From assembly GCF_030811685.1 (NCBI RefSeq), contig NZ_JAUSRF010000020.1, positions 1 through 64,000 on the forward strand: DNA of 64,000 bases, in the 5' to 3' direction. Position 1 is the first letter of the stretch. Every line of letters starts with the position of its first letter. Source of the DNA: Neorhizobium huautlense. GTDB taxonomy: Bacteria > Pseudomonadota > Alphaproteobacteria > Rhizobiales > Rhizobiaceae. Below the pieces are notes generated by a model that saw nothing but the letters and a program-made list of their open reading frames with translations, was not told where the DNA came from and ran no database searches. The position numbers and the translations under genes were made by a program. Below are positions 24,587-33,643 of the stretch, in pieces.

Positions 24587-24802
24587 TCATCCAATACGAA
24601 CACTACTCTCCGCTCGCTTCAATGCTGTGACCGGCTTCAAAAAACGCGGTTCGGTGTCCCGTTCGCCGGACAACTGCGCAATGATGACCTGCAGTTCGGC
24701 CCAGGCAAGATCGAGTTCGGCAATAGGCAACCGACGTCTTGCCGAATGCCATGTTTCAGACCGTTGGGCACGCAATTCTTCAATCAGCGTTTCGAGTGAC
24801 AT
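24587..24802 (-). CDS. Small helical protein (71 aa), relative of the 770-940 product
   Basis: Begins MSLETLIEELRAQRSETWHSARRRLPIAELDLAWAELQVIIAQL, which parallels the first 50 residues of the product at 770-940 (SLE..IEELR, then an Ala/Leu/Glu helix). The ATG at 24802 has AGGAGG very close upstream. The DNA upstream of it also resembles that upstream of the other gene. Function unknown. Confidence 0.65.
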   Translation of the reverse strand: MSLETLIEELRAQRSETWHSARRRLPIAELDLAWAELQVIIAQLSGERDTEPRFLKPVTALKRAESSVRIG

Positions 24803-25398
24803 CGTCCTCCTGTTCACTTTGAGGTTCGATAGACGGCGGGCCAAGATGCAGAGTGCGGCCAGCCCCAGGGATCACGGATGCGACCTGCAGAGCCTGGGAG
24901 CCAATTTTGTGGGACGGGTTTCGTCCTACGCCCAAAAACTGGGGACGCTTATCCTTGAGGCAGACCGCGTGGCGCGCCATGATGGAAAGATCCGAGCAAA
25001 TCCCATCTCTCCGTATCACGATGCCGCCCAACCAGACCCATCGTCGCGGCAGCGCCAGCCCGGATCAACCGGCGTCCGGCCGAGATCCGGGGAGCATGAT
25101 GAAGAGTATCGGAGCTTTCAGCATAGCGACGGCCGCCGGCCGGGAAAGCGGGAATTCTCGACACGGTTTTGACCGGAACAAGGGCTGCCGCAGGAGCCTT
25201 AGCATCGCGGTCGCGCAGCGAAAGGCGGGACCGACCGCCCCCGGCAAAATCGTTCCGCATGATAAGCTGCCCTGTAGGGCGTCTGCCAGGTAAATGGCAA
25301 TATTCATATGCGGTAGCAAGCATGGCTCAACGAACATCGTGACGCGGGAACAGGAAAGGCTCCTGAGTGTTCTTGAAGAAACTATCGGGAGCAAAGTC
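24803..25398. repeat. Leader shared with the 0.9-1.2 kb locus; otherwise empty
   Basis: The block 24937-25020 aligns with 1083-1163, including ATCCTTGAG, AGATCCGAGCAAATCCC and TCCGTATC. Frames across it in both copies give a vaguely similar LKD(E/K)R.PQF peptide, so a short coding leader is possible. From 25050 to 25398 nothing is recognised. Confidence 0.5.
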
Positions 25399-25902
25399 AT
25401 GAAAGCTTTCGCCAAAGCCATATTTATCTTTGCCGTCTGTGCCGGATCACAAGCCATGGCTTCCGACGCAGAGTTTCTGCAGTCGATCGAAGGAAGGTGG
25501 TCAGGTGGCGGCATTGCCCTGACGAAGCTGGGTGGCAGCAATGTCAAGGTTTCGTGCAGCATGCGGTCGGACGCCAATGTCAGTAATTTCTCGATGGACG
25601 GGACGTGCCGCGCGCTTGCGGTTGTCTCCCGCAGCTTCAATGCCAAGGTCCGATCGTCCGGAACCTTATATTCCGGAACATATGTTGGCGTATCCGGCAA
25701 GCCGTCGAAACTCGCCGGTGTGCGCAAGGGCAACACGATCCGTTTCGACGTGACATGGGCGAATACCGTCTATGGCGATCGAAAAGCCACCATGACGATC
25801 CAGAAGGTCGGCGAGAAGGGTTTGCGTATTCGGACCATCGACAGGGATCCGGCAACCGGTAAGACGATCGTCACAACGCAGCTCGACTTGCAACGCGGCT
25901 AA
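25399..25902 (+). CDS. Secreted protein of unknown function (167 aa)
   Basis: A Sec signal peptide (MKAFAKAIFIFAVCAGSQAMA, cleavage after AMA) precedes a beta-rich domain of about 145 residues: FLQSIEGRWSGGGIALTKLGGSNVKVSCSM, VSNFSMDGTCRALAVV (two Cys that could form a disulfide), SGTLYSGTYVGVSGKPSKLAGVRKGNTIRFDVTW. This looks like a small periplasmic beta-barrel or lipocalin-like fold seen in rhizobia. The ATG at 25399 with GGGAGC upstream puts the signal peptide first; the longer frame does not. Confidence 0.75.
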   Translation: MKAFAKAIFIFAVCAGSQAMASDAEFLQSIEGRWSGGGIALTKLGGSNVKVSCSMRSDANVSNFSMDGTCRALAVVSRSFNAKVRSSGTLYSGTYVGVSGKPSKLAGVRKGNTIRFDVTWANTVYGDRKATMTIQKVGEKGLRIRTIDRDPATGKTIVTTQLDLQRG

Positions 25903-26024
25903 AGGGCACTGCGCGTGCAGATGGTCGTCTGGCGAGCTTAAGCCCTACGGATCGCCTTCTGAGCACCGGGATGTACCCTCGAACGTCGTCCGCCCGTTTG
26001 ACAGCAGGCCAATTTTGAAAATGT

Positions 26025-27758
26025 TCACCTCCGCCGCGAGAAGAAGTTCGACACCGCCACGTCCAGAAGCTCATCGCCCCGGCCATTCATGACCGTCTTG
26101 GCCGCCCACAAGCTCATGCCCATCACCTGGGCTGCTTCGATCTTGGGCGGGATAGATAGCTCCTGAGGATTGGTGACGACATCGAGCAATGCTGGGCCGG
26201 GATGGCGCAAGACGGCTTCGATGCCCCGCTCCAGTTCGACAGGATCTTCGACGCGGATGGCATGGATGCCGGCGGCACGGGCCACGGCGGCAAAATCAGG
26301 ATTTTTGAGATCAGTTCCCGTCTCGAGGTAACCGGCCGCCTTCATCTCCATCGCCACGAAACCGAGCGATGAATTGTTGAAGACGATTACTTTGACCGGC
26401 AGGTCCTGCTGGGCCAGCGTCAGAAAATCACCCATCAGCATGGCAAAGCCGCCATCGCCGGACATGCTGATCACTTGGCGACCTTTATAGGCTGCCTGCG
26501 CGCCGATCGCCTGAGGGAGAGCATTTGCCATTGAGCCATGAACGAGTGATCCGATCATCCGGCGCTTACCGTTCATTTTCAGGTACCGCGCTGCCCACAC
26601 GGTCGGTGTTCCAACGTCGAAGGTGAAGATCGCATCCTCGTCGGCTTGCTCACTCAAAAGTCGCGCCACATGCTGCGGGTGGATTGGTCCTCCCTCTTTG
26701 CCATGCGCAAGCTCATCGAGCCCTTTGCGAGCTTTCTCATATGCTGCGAGGCAGCGCTCGAGGTGTTTTGTTGCCTCTTGTTCTTCCAGATGCGGCAGTA
26801 CGGCACGCAACGTGGATTTGACATCACCGACGATCGCCAGATCCAGCGGCGTTCTTCGCCCGAGATGTTCGGGTCGGATATCAACCTGCACGATTTTCGC
26901 ATCGGTAGGGTAAAACTGGCGATACGGAAAATCGGTGCCGAGCATGACCAGCGTATCGCAGTCCAGCATCGCCTTGTAACCGGACGAAAACCCGATCAGG
27001 CCCGTCATTCCCACATCGTAAGGATTATCCCATTCCACGTGTTCCTTACCGCCCAACGCATGCACGATTGGCGCCTTGAGCTTTGCCGCAAATTCGATGA
27101 GCTCATCATGAGCGCCCTCGCAGCCACGACCGCACAGCAGCGTCGTCTTCGAGCTACCTTTTAGAATTTCGACAAGCGCTGCAACCTGATCCTCGGCCGG
27201 CACAATGTTTGGCTTGGCGATGGACAGTGCAGTTGATTTCGAGATTTTTGCCGAATAATCGCTGAGCGCGATATCGCCCGGGATAACGACAACGGCAACG
27301 CCGCCTTTACCGATGGCGGCACGAATGGCCGATTCCAGAACCCCGGGGAGTTGCTCCGGTCGGGTCACAAGTTCGCAGAAGTGGCTGCACTCTCGGAAAA
27401 GCTGATCCGGGTGGGTTTCCTGGAAATAACCGCGGCCGATCTCCGCCGACGGAATCTGTGCGGCGATGGCGAGCACCGGGACACCGGACCTGTGACAATC
27501 GAACAGGCCGTTGATCAGGTGGAGATTGCCCGGTCCGCAACTTCCCGCGCATACGGCCAGCTTCCCGGTGACATGGGCTTCAGCACCGGCGGCAAAAGCT
27601 GCGGTTTCCTCATGTCTGGTATGGATCCATTCGATATCACCACGCTTGCGCAGAGACTCTGTCATCCCGTTCAAACTGTCACCGACGACGCCATATATCC
27701 GCTCCACGCCGGCGGCATGGAGAACCTCCGTCAAAATGTCGGCGACCTTGGATTTCAT
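26025..27758 (-). CDS. poxB: Thiamine-diphosphate-dependent pyruvate oxidase/dehydrogenase (quinone), PoxB type
   Basis: PoxB converts pyruvate and ubiquinone to acetate and CO2 at the membrane. The 577 residues are close to E. coli PoxB (572). The N-terminal domain holds the catalytic Glu in [21 protein letters not shown] (about 47-67) and [27 protein letters not shown]. The C-terminal ThDP-binding motif is [30 protein letters not shown] (about 428-457). The ATG at 27758 has AGGAGC upstream. Acetolactate synthase is less likely, because the opening [28 protein letters not shown] is typical of PoxB-like enzymes. Confidence 0.88.
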   Translation of the reverse strand: MKSKVADILTEVLHAAGVERIYGVVGDSLNGMTESLRKRGDIEWIHTRHEETAAFAAGAEAHVTGKLAVCAGSCGPGNLHLINGLFDCHRSGVPVLAIAAQIPSAEIGRGYFQETHPDQLFRECSHFCELVTRPEQLPGVLESAIRAAIGKGGVAVVVIPGDIALSDYSAKISKSTALSIAKPNIVPAEDQVAALVEILKGSSKTTLLCGRGCEGAHDELIEFAAKLKAPIVHALGGKEHVEWDNPYDVGMTGLIGFSSGYKAMLDCDTLVMLGTDFPYRQFYPTDAKIVQVDIRPEHLGRRTPLDLAIVGDVKSTLRAVLPHLEEQEATKHLERCLAAYEKARKGLDELAHGKEGGPIHPQHVARLLSEQADEDAIFTFDVGTPTVWAARYLKMNGKRRMIGSLVHGSMANALPQAIGAQAAYKGRQVISMSGDGGFAMLMGDFLTLAQQDLPVKVIVFNNSSLGFVAMEMKAAGYLETGTDLKNPDFAAVARAAGIHAIRVEDPVELERGIEAVLRHPGPALLDVVTNPQELSIPPKIEAAQVMGMSLWAAKTVMNGRGDELLDVAVSNFFSRRR

Positions 27759-27878
27759 GCGAGGCTCCTGTGATGGGTAAAGAACAGCAGGTCTCTTCAA
27801 GAACTAGGCGATCGTGTCTGTTTGCCAACCCGCGAATGTCGGATTGGGATATGGCGATGTCCTTGAAGGCGTTGCAGA

Positions 27879-28379
27879 TCAGTCGCTTGGAACCGTATCG
27901 TCCCAGCACTCGATCAGCCCGCCGGATGCGCCGGTCACAGGATCTGTTTCAGGCCTTGGCAAGGACCGAATTGCTGAAAGTTGCTGAGCTGTGGCGGCGG
28001 ACGTCAGGATATCGGCCTGCTGACCGGGAGGATAGCTACCGATAACCTGGAAGTCGTCGGAGCAATCCAGGTTGCGATGGCCTGTGCCGGCAGGAAGAAG
28101 GAGACAATCTCCTTGCTCCACGCTTATCGCTTCGCCACCCGGCCCTCCAATTAGCAAGGTCGCATGGCCTCGGCTGATGCCAAGGACTTCATGGGCAGCA
28201 GAATGGTAGTGCTGGTAATCGAAGACACCGTTTGTCCAGATTCCACTCCATCCGTTAGAGGAAAACAGGTTTTTGAACGACGTGGTATCCGTCAGAGCCA
28301 CTTTGTAAACCAGGACGGGAAATCGCGGGTTGTTCGGCACCCACTCACTGGCCGGAAAGATGATCTGCCGAGCCATCAT
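27879..28379 (-). CDS. Cupin-type protein (YjlB-like)
   Basis: The 166 residues contain a cupin core: FDYQHYHSAAHEVLGISRGHATLLIGGPGGEAISVEQGDCLLLPAGTGHRNL, with His, His and Glu of motif 1 and the His of motif 2 available to hold a metal. This resembles the YjlB group of uncharacterised cupins. The start ATGATG overlaps the stop of the gene at 28376-28606 by 4 bases, so the pair is co-translated. Enzyme activity unknown. Confidence 0.82.
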   Translation of the reverse strand: MMARQIIFPASEWVPNNPRFPVLVYKVALTDTTSFKNLFSSNGWSGIWTNGVFDYQHYHSAAHEVLGISRGHATLLIGGPGGEAISVEQGDCLLLPAGTGHRNLDCSDDFQVIGSYPPGQQADILTSAATAQQLSAIRSLPRPETDPVTGASGGLIECWDDTVPSD

Positions 28380-28606
28380 CGGGGCGTGTGCCCGTTATCT
28401 GCATCGCTGACCGAGGGAAGATAAGTTTCAACGTCCCGCCGTTCGTGGTCTGTCAGAACAGCAATCTTTTCATCCCAGAATCGCGCGGCCTCAGGGGGAT
28501 CATGTTCCCACTCCCGGGAAGAGCCAAGATTGTCGTCTATCAAGGCAAGGCGCGTGCCGCCCAGACGTCGATATTCGTCGGCGAGGTCCTTTGCTGCGTT
28601 TTCCAT
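28376..28606 (-). CDS. Hypothetical protein (76 aa) coupled to the cupin gene
   Basis: Begins MENAAKDLADEYRRLGGTRLALIDDNLGSSREWEHDPPEAARFWDEKIAVLTDHERRDVETYLPS, an acidic helical protein. The ATG at 28606 has GGAGG upstream; a GTG further up lacks one. It overlaps the cupin start (ATGA). I do not recognise the family; it probably works with the cupin. Confidence 0.68.
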   Translation of the reverse strand: MENAAKDLADEYRRLGGTRLALIDDNLGSSREWEHDPPEAARFWDEKIAVLTDHERRDVETYLPSVSDADNGHTPR

Positions 28607-28807
28607 GTCTGCCTCCACGAATGCATCAGACAATTTCAACACCGGAGTGACTAAGTCGTTCCAGAACCTCGACACGGCAGCTAGGCCTGACAGGTTGCGA
28701 GAAAATGTCGTGACGAGCGGACCTGCGTGCAGGTTCGATCGCGAGACGGCGGACGGAACGACATGACGTCTGTGTCGTTGCAGTTCTCGAACAACAGGAG
28801 ATCATCA

Positions 28808-29290
28808 ATGACCGATACGAAAGACGATATCAGCAAAGTGTGGGAACTGGTCGATAAAATCGGCTTTTGCATGCTGACGACACAAAGCGGTGGGACCCTG
28901 CGTGCACGTCCCATGTCGGCTTACGCTAACCGCGATGAAAATGCCGTCTATTTCCTGACGGATGTCGCGAGCCACAAGGATGAAGAGATCGCCCGCCATC
29001 CGGAAATCTGTCTGGCATTTGCGGATTCCAAGGGCCAGAAATACGTGTCCATTTCCGGCACTGCCGAAATCCGCAACGATCGGGAAAAGATCCGTGAACT
29101 GTGGGCGACACCTGCCAAAGCCTGGTGGGACAATGCAGAAGACCCGTCGATCCGTATTCTCAAGATCACGCCATCATCGGCCGAATATTGGGACAGCCCA
29201 GGCACCGTCATCAGCTACATCAAGATGGCCGCTGCCGCCGTCAGCAGCGCCCGTCCTGACATTGGCGATAATGCCAAGGTCAACCTGTAA
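28808..29290 (+). CDS. Pyridoxamine 5'-phosphate oxidase family protein (general stress type)
   Basis: The 160 residues fit the FMN-binding split-barrel general stress proteins: KVWELVDKIGFCMLTTQSGGTLRARPMSAYANRDENAVYFLTDVASHKDEEIARHPEICLAFADSKGQKYVSISGTAEI, then the family-typical LWATPAKAWWDNAEDPSIRILKITPSSAEYWDSPG. It binds a flavin or related cofactor; the reaction is unknown. The ATG at 28808 follows AGGAG. Confidence 0.88.
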   Translation: MTDTKDDISKVWELVDKIGFCMLTTQSGGTLRARPMSAYANRDENAVYFLTDVASHKDEEIARHPEICLAFADSKGQKYVSISGTAEIRNDREKIRELWATPAKAWWDNAEDPSIRILKITPSSAEYWDSPGTVISYIKMAAAAVSSARPDIGDNAKVNL

Positions 29291-29303
29291 GATTCCTGAC
29301 ACC

Positions 29304-29332
29304 TGAACGGCTCGATCGAGAGCCGTTCATTG
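29304..29332 (+). terminator. Hairpin terminator
   Basis: TGAACGGCTC (29304-29313) pairs perfectly with 29320-29329 around GATCGA, 14 bases after the stress-protein stop. The T tail is short. Confidence 0.6.
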
Positions 29333-29437
29333 CATCTCGCCGGGTGGTCGTCGCTGTCGGGCCTCATAGGCCGTTGATACTCCAAATGACCGTCAGGATG
29401 CTGCACTGGAAACCCAACCACGGGGAACCAACTCCTC

Positions 29438-30187
29438 CTAGAAAAACGATTTTTGCGGCGGCTCGACCGTGACCCGCTGATTACTTTCGCCTCGCTGCGA
29501 CAATTCAGTCTGTGCACTGAAGCGGATATCCTGATCCCTGTCGCGCGCCAATCCAGCGAGCACGCTGGTTTCGATACGATCCCATCCCTTGCCGCGGTCG
29601 GGTCCGGAAGGGACGCGCGGCAGGAGGCCGGGCTCTTTGCTCCAGGCAAGAAGCCGCTCGAGCGAAGTCTGGTTCAATAAGTCCCTCAGGTGATGAGCGG
29701 TAACATATGCGTCAGGCATGGCGCGGTGGGCGGGCAATCCGATCTCGTGAACGAGGCCGGCCGGCATGCGCTGATAACGCAACATCTGGTTTGAGAAACG
29801 CGGCAAATCCGGCCAGACGCGCAGTGCGGATTTCCAGGTACAAATCCAGGGCGTTTCGCCGGTGAAGCGCGGTTTGCAATATCGTTGCTCGAATGCTGCC
29901 CGATGGGCCGCCAGCGCATCGAGGCGCCCCGGCGGACGAAGAACGGCTGCAGCAGTTTCTTTCCAGAAGGGTGCATCGGCAACCTGTTCGTCCAGAATAT
30001 GATGCACCGCCATTGTGTCGGGGGACATGGGACGTCCCGGATTGATCAGTATGGCGCCCCGTTCCTCGGTGACCTGCCACGCGGCGTTTTCATCAAGGAC
30101 GACGTCTTGCCAACCGATCTCGCAGACATTGTCGGGGCCATTGCCGCCGGTCTCAAGATCGATGACGCGAACTCGGGGTGAGGACAT
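29438..30187 (-). CDS. DEDDh-type 3'-5' exonuclease
   Basis: The 249 residues belong to the RNase T/DnaQ superfamily. Exo I is VRVIDLETGG (Asp10, Glu12), Exo II is AAHRAAFEQRY, where Glu stands in place of the usual Asp, and Exo III is AHRAMPDAYVTAHHL with the His-x4-Asp of the DEDDh subgroup. The middle resembles ExoX-like single-strand exonucleases; the C-terminal 60 residues are an extension. It lies 37 bases downstream of dinB on the same strand, so the two probably form an operon. The ATG at 30187 was taken; a GTG at 30202 is possible. Confidence 0.85.
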   Translation of the reverse strand: MSSPRVRVIDLETGGNGPDNVCEIGWQDVVLDENAAWQVTEERGAILINPGRPMSPDTMAVHHILDEQVADAPFWKETAAAVLRPPGRLDALAAHRAAFEQRYCKPRFTGETPWICTWKSALRVWPDLPRFSNQMLRYQRMPAGLVHEIGLPAHRAMPDAYVTAHHLRDLLNQTSLERLLAWSKEPGLLPRVPSGPDRGKGWDRIETSVLAGLARDRDQDIRFSAQTELSQRGESNQRVTVEPPQKSFF

Positions 30188-30224
30188 GTCGATGATGGTC
30201 ACCTTCGGATATCAGTTGCTCTGA

Positions 30225-31316
30225 TTATAAATCGAGATCGAACTGTGGTTGTTCCGATGTGATGTCGCTTTCATCACCCGACAGAGATGAAAGCGTTATA
30301 CCCAACAGGCGCACCGAAAGCTTGAACGGATAGACTGTTGCCAACAAACCGGTCGCGGCATGAAGGATGCTGTCGCGGTCAACAAACGGAATGCTTTCTG
30401 TCCTGCTGCGGGTGGCCTGGGTAAAGTCCGAATATTTGATCTTCACCGTAACGGTTCGAGCAGCAATGTCCTTGCCCTCGCAATAGCGCCATACCTTTTC
30501 CGCCAAGGGTCCCAATTCCAGCACGGCAAGATCGAGATCATCAATGTCTTTCGAGAACGTGTCTTCTGCCCCCACCGATTTCCTGACACGGTTCGGTTTG
30601 ACCTGACGTTCATCGATCCCGCGCGCAATACCGTAGAAGTAAGGACCTGACTTGCCGAAATGCTTCGCCAGGAATGGCAGCGATTTCGTCTTCAGGTCAG
30701 CCCCGATCTCAATGCCGAGACGATGCATCTTCTCCGCTGTCGCCGGCCCGACACCATGGAATTTCTTCACGGCCAGTTGCTCGACAAAGGCGGCGCCATT
30801 CTTTGGCGTGATGACGGCCTGGCCATCGGGCTTGTTGAGGTCGGAGGCCATCTTTGCGAGGAATTTATTGTAGGAAATTCCGGCCGACGCGGTGAGCCCG
30901 GTGACCGCCTTGATCTTTGCCCGGATTTCGAGCGCGATCTCGGTGGCGATTGGCATGCACTTCAGGTTTTCCGTGACGTCAAGATAAGCTTCGTCGAGCG
31001 ACAGCGGTTCGACCATTGGCGTGTACTCGGCAAAAATCTCACGGATCTGCTGCGAGACCGCACGGTAGACCTCAAATCGCGGCTTTACAAAAATCAGATC
31101 CGGGCATTTCCTGGCGGCCGTCACCGAGGGCATGGCCGAGCGAACGCCAAAAACACGCGCCTCATAGCTTGCCGTGGTCAGGACGCCCCTGGGGCCTTCC
31201 CCACCGACCGCCACTGGTTTGCCTCGAAGCTCAGGATTGTCGCGCTGCTCAACCGAAGCGTAGAAGGCATCCATGTCGACATGGATGATCTTTCGAAGGG
31301 GAGGATCATTACTCAT
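30225..31316 (-). CDS. dinB: DNA polymerase IV (DinB, Y family)
   Basis: This translesion polymerase copies damaged DNA with low fidelity. The 363 residues have the catalytic motifs IHVDMDAFYASVEQ (Asp14, Asp16) and SLDEAYLDVT (Asp108, Glu109), the steric-gate region FYASVE and the little-finger domain. The C-terminus ends QFDLDL, a beta-clamp-binding peptide. A GAAC-N7-AAAC type SOS box lies 41 bases upstream of the start (31357-31371), so LexA control is likely. The ATG at 31316 follows a GTG at 31319. An exonuclease gene follows directly. Confidence 0.95.
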   Translation of the reverse strand: MSNDPPLRKIIHVDMDAFYASVEQRDNPELRGKPVAVGGEGPRGVLTTASYEARVFGVRSAMPSVTAARKCPDLIFVKPRFEVYRAVSQQIREIFAEYTPMVEPLSLDEAYLDVTENLKCMPIATEIALEIRAKIKAVTGLTASAGISYNKFLAKMASDLNKPDGQAVITPKNGAAFVEQLAVKKFHGVGPATAEKMHRLGIEIGADLKTKSLPFLAKHFGKSGPYFYGIARGIDERQVKPNRVRKSVGAEDTFSKDIDDLDLAVLELGPLAEKVWRYCEGKDIAARTVTVKIKYSDFTQATRSRTESIPFVDRDSILHAATGLLATVYPFKLSVRLLGITLSSLSGDESDITSEQPQFDLDL

Positions 31317-31356
31317 CACTTTGGTTTAGGCCACCATCATGGTTCAGCATTTCGCG

Positions 31357-31371
31357 AAACAAAAAGAGAAC
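31357..31371 (-). promoter_or_regulatory. Candidate SOS (LexA) box of dinB
   Basis: On the plus strand AAAC-N7-GAAC (31357-31360, 31368-31371), which reads GTTC-N7-GTTT toward dinB. The alphaproteobacterial LexA consensus is GTTC-N7-GTTC, so one base differs. The spacing and position in the promoter region fit. Confidence 0.55.
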
Positions 31372-31528
31372 ATAACAGCATGGAGCAGCAAGGGCAATCC
31401 GACGGCCTTCTCTGACAACTTGGACACGTAGCTGTCGAAAAATCTGAGCTGCCTTTAGAAGTCGCTTCCCGGGACATGAGAGCAAAGCGCGGGTGCTTCG
31501 GGGACCGTGTTAGAAAGTGTTCGGAAAT

Positions 31529-31558
31529 GCTATACCGGTTTAGCGAATCTAGTATAGC
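31529..31558. promoter_or_regulatory. Distal 30-bp dyad element upstream of the nucleotidyltransferase gene
   Basis: GCTATAC (31529-31535) and GTATAGC (31552-31558) are perfect 7-bp arms. The whole element is nearly identical to the reverse complement of 31619-31646 (TATACyGGTTT, GCGA and AGTATA shared), so it is a second copy in opposite orientation. Confidence 0.6.
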
Positions 31559-31618
31559 CACCGTTTTGGTTTGGCCGCCGGGTTTTTCGACCTCTACCCT
31601 TGGCCGCTCGAATTGAGT

Positions 31619-31646
31619 TTATACTATAATCGCGAAACCAGTATAA
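31619..31646. promoter_or_regulatory. Proximal dyad operator overlapping a promoter -10 box
   Basis: TTATAC...GTATAA when read on the minus strand (arms 31619-31624 and 31641-31646). It contains TATAAT at 31625-31630, a perfect -10 hexamer, and ends 10 bases before the GTG start of the downstream gene. A protein bound here would block transcription. Confidence 0.6.
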
Positions 31647-31655
31647 GGCCCTATC

Positions 31656-32714
31656 GTGAAGCAGATAGACATGATGTTTCGCACCATGGTGGCGGAACTG
31701 CAGCAGCGAACATTCGATGACGACTGGTCGGAAGATTTTCCGCCAACGGGACGGTTCGTACCCGTAAAGGTCGATCAGCGGACCTATTTCTATTTCGATC
31801 AGCCCGATGGTAAGGGCGGCCAAAAACGGCGTTACGTCGGCCCAGCGGATGATCAGGATATTGCCGTTCGCGTCTCCCAACAGAAAGAGCAGAAAGCCGA
31901 CTACAAGGGCCGCCGCAAGCTGATTTCCACGCTGACCAGAGAGGCCGGCCTGATTGCGCCTGATCGACAAACGGGAGAGGTTGTTGACGCTCTTGCAAGG
32001 GGCGGATTGTTTCGATTGCACGGCGTTCTTGTCGGGACCGTCGCGTTCCAATCCTATTCCGCTTATCTCGGTGTTCGCCTGCCGATGGCCGCAATCCTGA
32101 CGGGCGACCCTGATCTGGCGCAGGACTACGCCATTTCTGCCGAAGTTGGCGATAGTTTGCCACCGATCCTTGACCTTTTGAAAGCCGTCGATCCGACGTT
32201 TCGCGCGATACCGCATATCAGTGGATCGCAACGATCTCATGCCTTCCGAAACACGGATGGCTATCGTGTCGAGTTTCTCACCACAAATCGCGGTTCCGAA
32301 GAGTATGCGGATGAACCTGCGCGCATGCCTGCATTGGGATGTGCTGCCGCTGAACCGTTAAGGTTCATGGATTTTCTAATTCGCGATCCGGTCCGTTCCA
32401 TCCTGCTGCACGCTGCCGGCATCTCGGTGGTCGTTCCCGATCCGGCGCGTTACGCGGTCCATAAACTGATCATTGCCGGACGGCGTCAGCACAACGCCGG
32501 CGGCAAGGCGAAGTCCGAAATAGATCTGATTCAAGCCGGAATGCTGTTTGATATCCTGCCGAGAACGGGTGGCGGCGGTGGTTTGTCGGAGGTTCTGGAG
32601 GAGGCGTGGGAGCGGGGCCCCGCCTGGAAAACAGCTCTGAGCGAAGGTGTTGCGGCAATGCCGCAACAATATTCAAGCGCGGTCAATCGCATGTTCGGGA
32701 TATTGCGGACCTGA
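31656..32714 (+). CDS. GSU2403-type nucleotidyltransferase fold protein
   Basis: The 352 residues resemble the nucleotidyltransferase-fold group named after Geobacter GSU2403. The N-terminal domain (1-100) contains RRYVGPADDQDIAVRVSQQKEQKADYKGRRKLISTL, typical of this family, followed by the core with LHGVLVGTVAFQSYSAYLGVRLP and a C-terminal part PDPARYAVHKLIIAGRRQ...AKSEIDLIQAG. The canonical GS...DxD nucleotidyltransferase motif is not obvious, so activity is doubtful. The GTG at 31656 lies 10 bases after the proximal dyad, so the transcript has a very short leader and the gene is probably autoregulated. Confidence 0.78.
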   Translation: MKQIDMMFRTMVAELQQRTFDDDWSEDFPPTGRFVPVKVDQRTYFYFDQPDGKGGQKRRYVGPADDQDIAVRVSQQKEQKADYKGRRKLISTLTREAGLIAPDRQTGEVVDALARGGLFRLHGVLVGTVAFQSYSAYLGVRLPMAAILTGDPDLAQDYAISAEVGDSLPPILDLLKAVDPTFRAIPHISGSQRSHAFRNTDGYRVEFLTTNRGSEEYADEPARMPALGCAAAEPLRFMDFLIRDPVRSILLHAAGISVVVPDPARYAVHKLIIAGRRQHNAGGKAKSEIDLIQAGMLFDILPRTGGGGGLSEVLEEAWERGPAWKTALSEGVAAMPQQYSSAVNRMFGILRT

Positions 32715-32754
32715 CAAACTGTTTGGGTGACCTGATTTCGTCCGGGCACAGATT

Positions 32755-33528
32755 TCAGAACAGGCTTGCCTGCTCGATCTGTTCGCCAGTCTTGCTGACG
32801 ATTGTAGAGCCGTAGGGTTCGCGCGAGGAGATGATGAGTTCGTCTGCCGGCAGGGGGCGCGCAAGCTCCTTGGCCTCATCCCATGGTGCCCGCATCCACG
32901 TTTCCGTTTCCTCATGGCTCAGCAGCAGAACCGGCATGGCCTTGTCATGGATAGGCTTCACCAGCGCGTTGGGATCGGTCGTGAGGAAACCGTAAAGGCC
33001 ATCGGTGGTCAGTCCGTCTTTCACCTTCCGTACGCTCGTCCATTGCGGCACGTGTATGCCCGCAAAGAACATAAGCGACTTCTGTTCATCGCGCGCAAAC
33101 CAGGCGTTCGGTACCTTGCCGCTGGGTTCCTGGGATGCCGGATCGGGTTCGGCAAACGTGGTGACAGGCACGAGGCAGCGATGCTCAACTCCAAACCAGC
33201 GCTTCCAGTGCCCGAGGTTGAGTTTGCGGACATTGGTGACACCGCGATCCGGCTCCATCTTCAACAGTTCGTCGAAATCGATCGACTTACCCTTGGCCTT
33301 CAGCTTTTCTGAGCGGGTTTTGGCAGCCTTTTCCTGAACAAAGACCGGGGAGGGGAGGCCCCAGCGCGCATTGACCAGTTGTCGCTTGCCCTCGACAGTA
33401 TTTCGGATGATCGGCCCCATCTGGTCAGGATTCATCTGGTAGGCCGGCATGAGGTTGATCAGGCTCTCGACGTCCTTTGCCCAGGTGCTGACCCAGTCCT
33501 TGTCTTCCATGCAATACAAGTTGCACAT
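32755..33528 (-). CDS. SRAP (HMCES-like) family protein, second copy
   Basis: The 257 residues begin MCNLYCMED with the nucleophilic Cys2. Further family blocks are AYQMNPDQMGPIIRN, NARWGLPSP, CLVPVTTFAEP (catalytic Glu), the His in KPIHDKAMPVLL and SSREPYGSTIV. Unlike the copy at 14199-14870 it belongs to the longer subgroup with an insert (VQEKAAKTRSEKLKAKGKSIDFDELL). It should protect abasic sites in single-stranded DNA. The start at 33528 is fixed by the need for Cys at position 2; an ATG three codons earlier would destroy it. Confidence 0.9.
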   Translation of the reverse strand: MCNLYCMEDKDWVSTWAKDVESLINLMPAYQMNPDQMGPIIRNTVEGKRQLVNARWGLPSPVFVQEKAAKTRSEKLKAKGKSIDFDELLKMEPDRGVTNVRKLNLGHWKRWFGVEHRCLVPVTTFAEPDPASQEPSGKVPNAWFARDEQKSLMFFAGIHVPQWTSVRKVKDGLTTDGLYGFLTTDPNALVKPIHDKAMPVLLLSHEETETWMRAPWDEAKELARPLPADELIISSREPYGSTIVSKTGEQIEQASLF

Positions 33529-33643
33529 TACTGGCATCGTCTCCGAGCAGAAAGCATGTCTTCAATCTAGGGCAGTTTCATCTTGGCGCCAGTCGGCTTT
33601 ATGCCTTACGGCTTAGACGCGAGAATTTCGAGGAGCCAGGTTT

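Noticed and set aside
31620-31646. dif-like XerCD site
   Set aside because: The 28-bp dyad size suggested it, but the arms do not match known dif consensus, and a second inverted copy plus promoter overlap fit an operator better.
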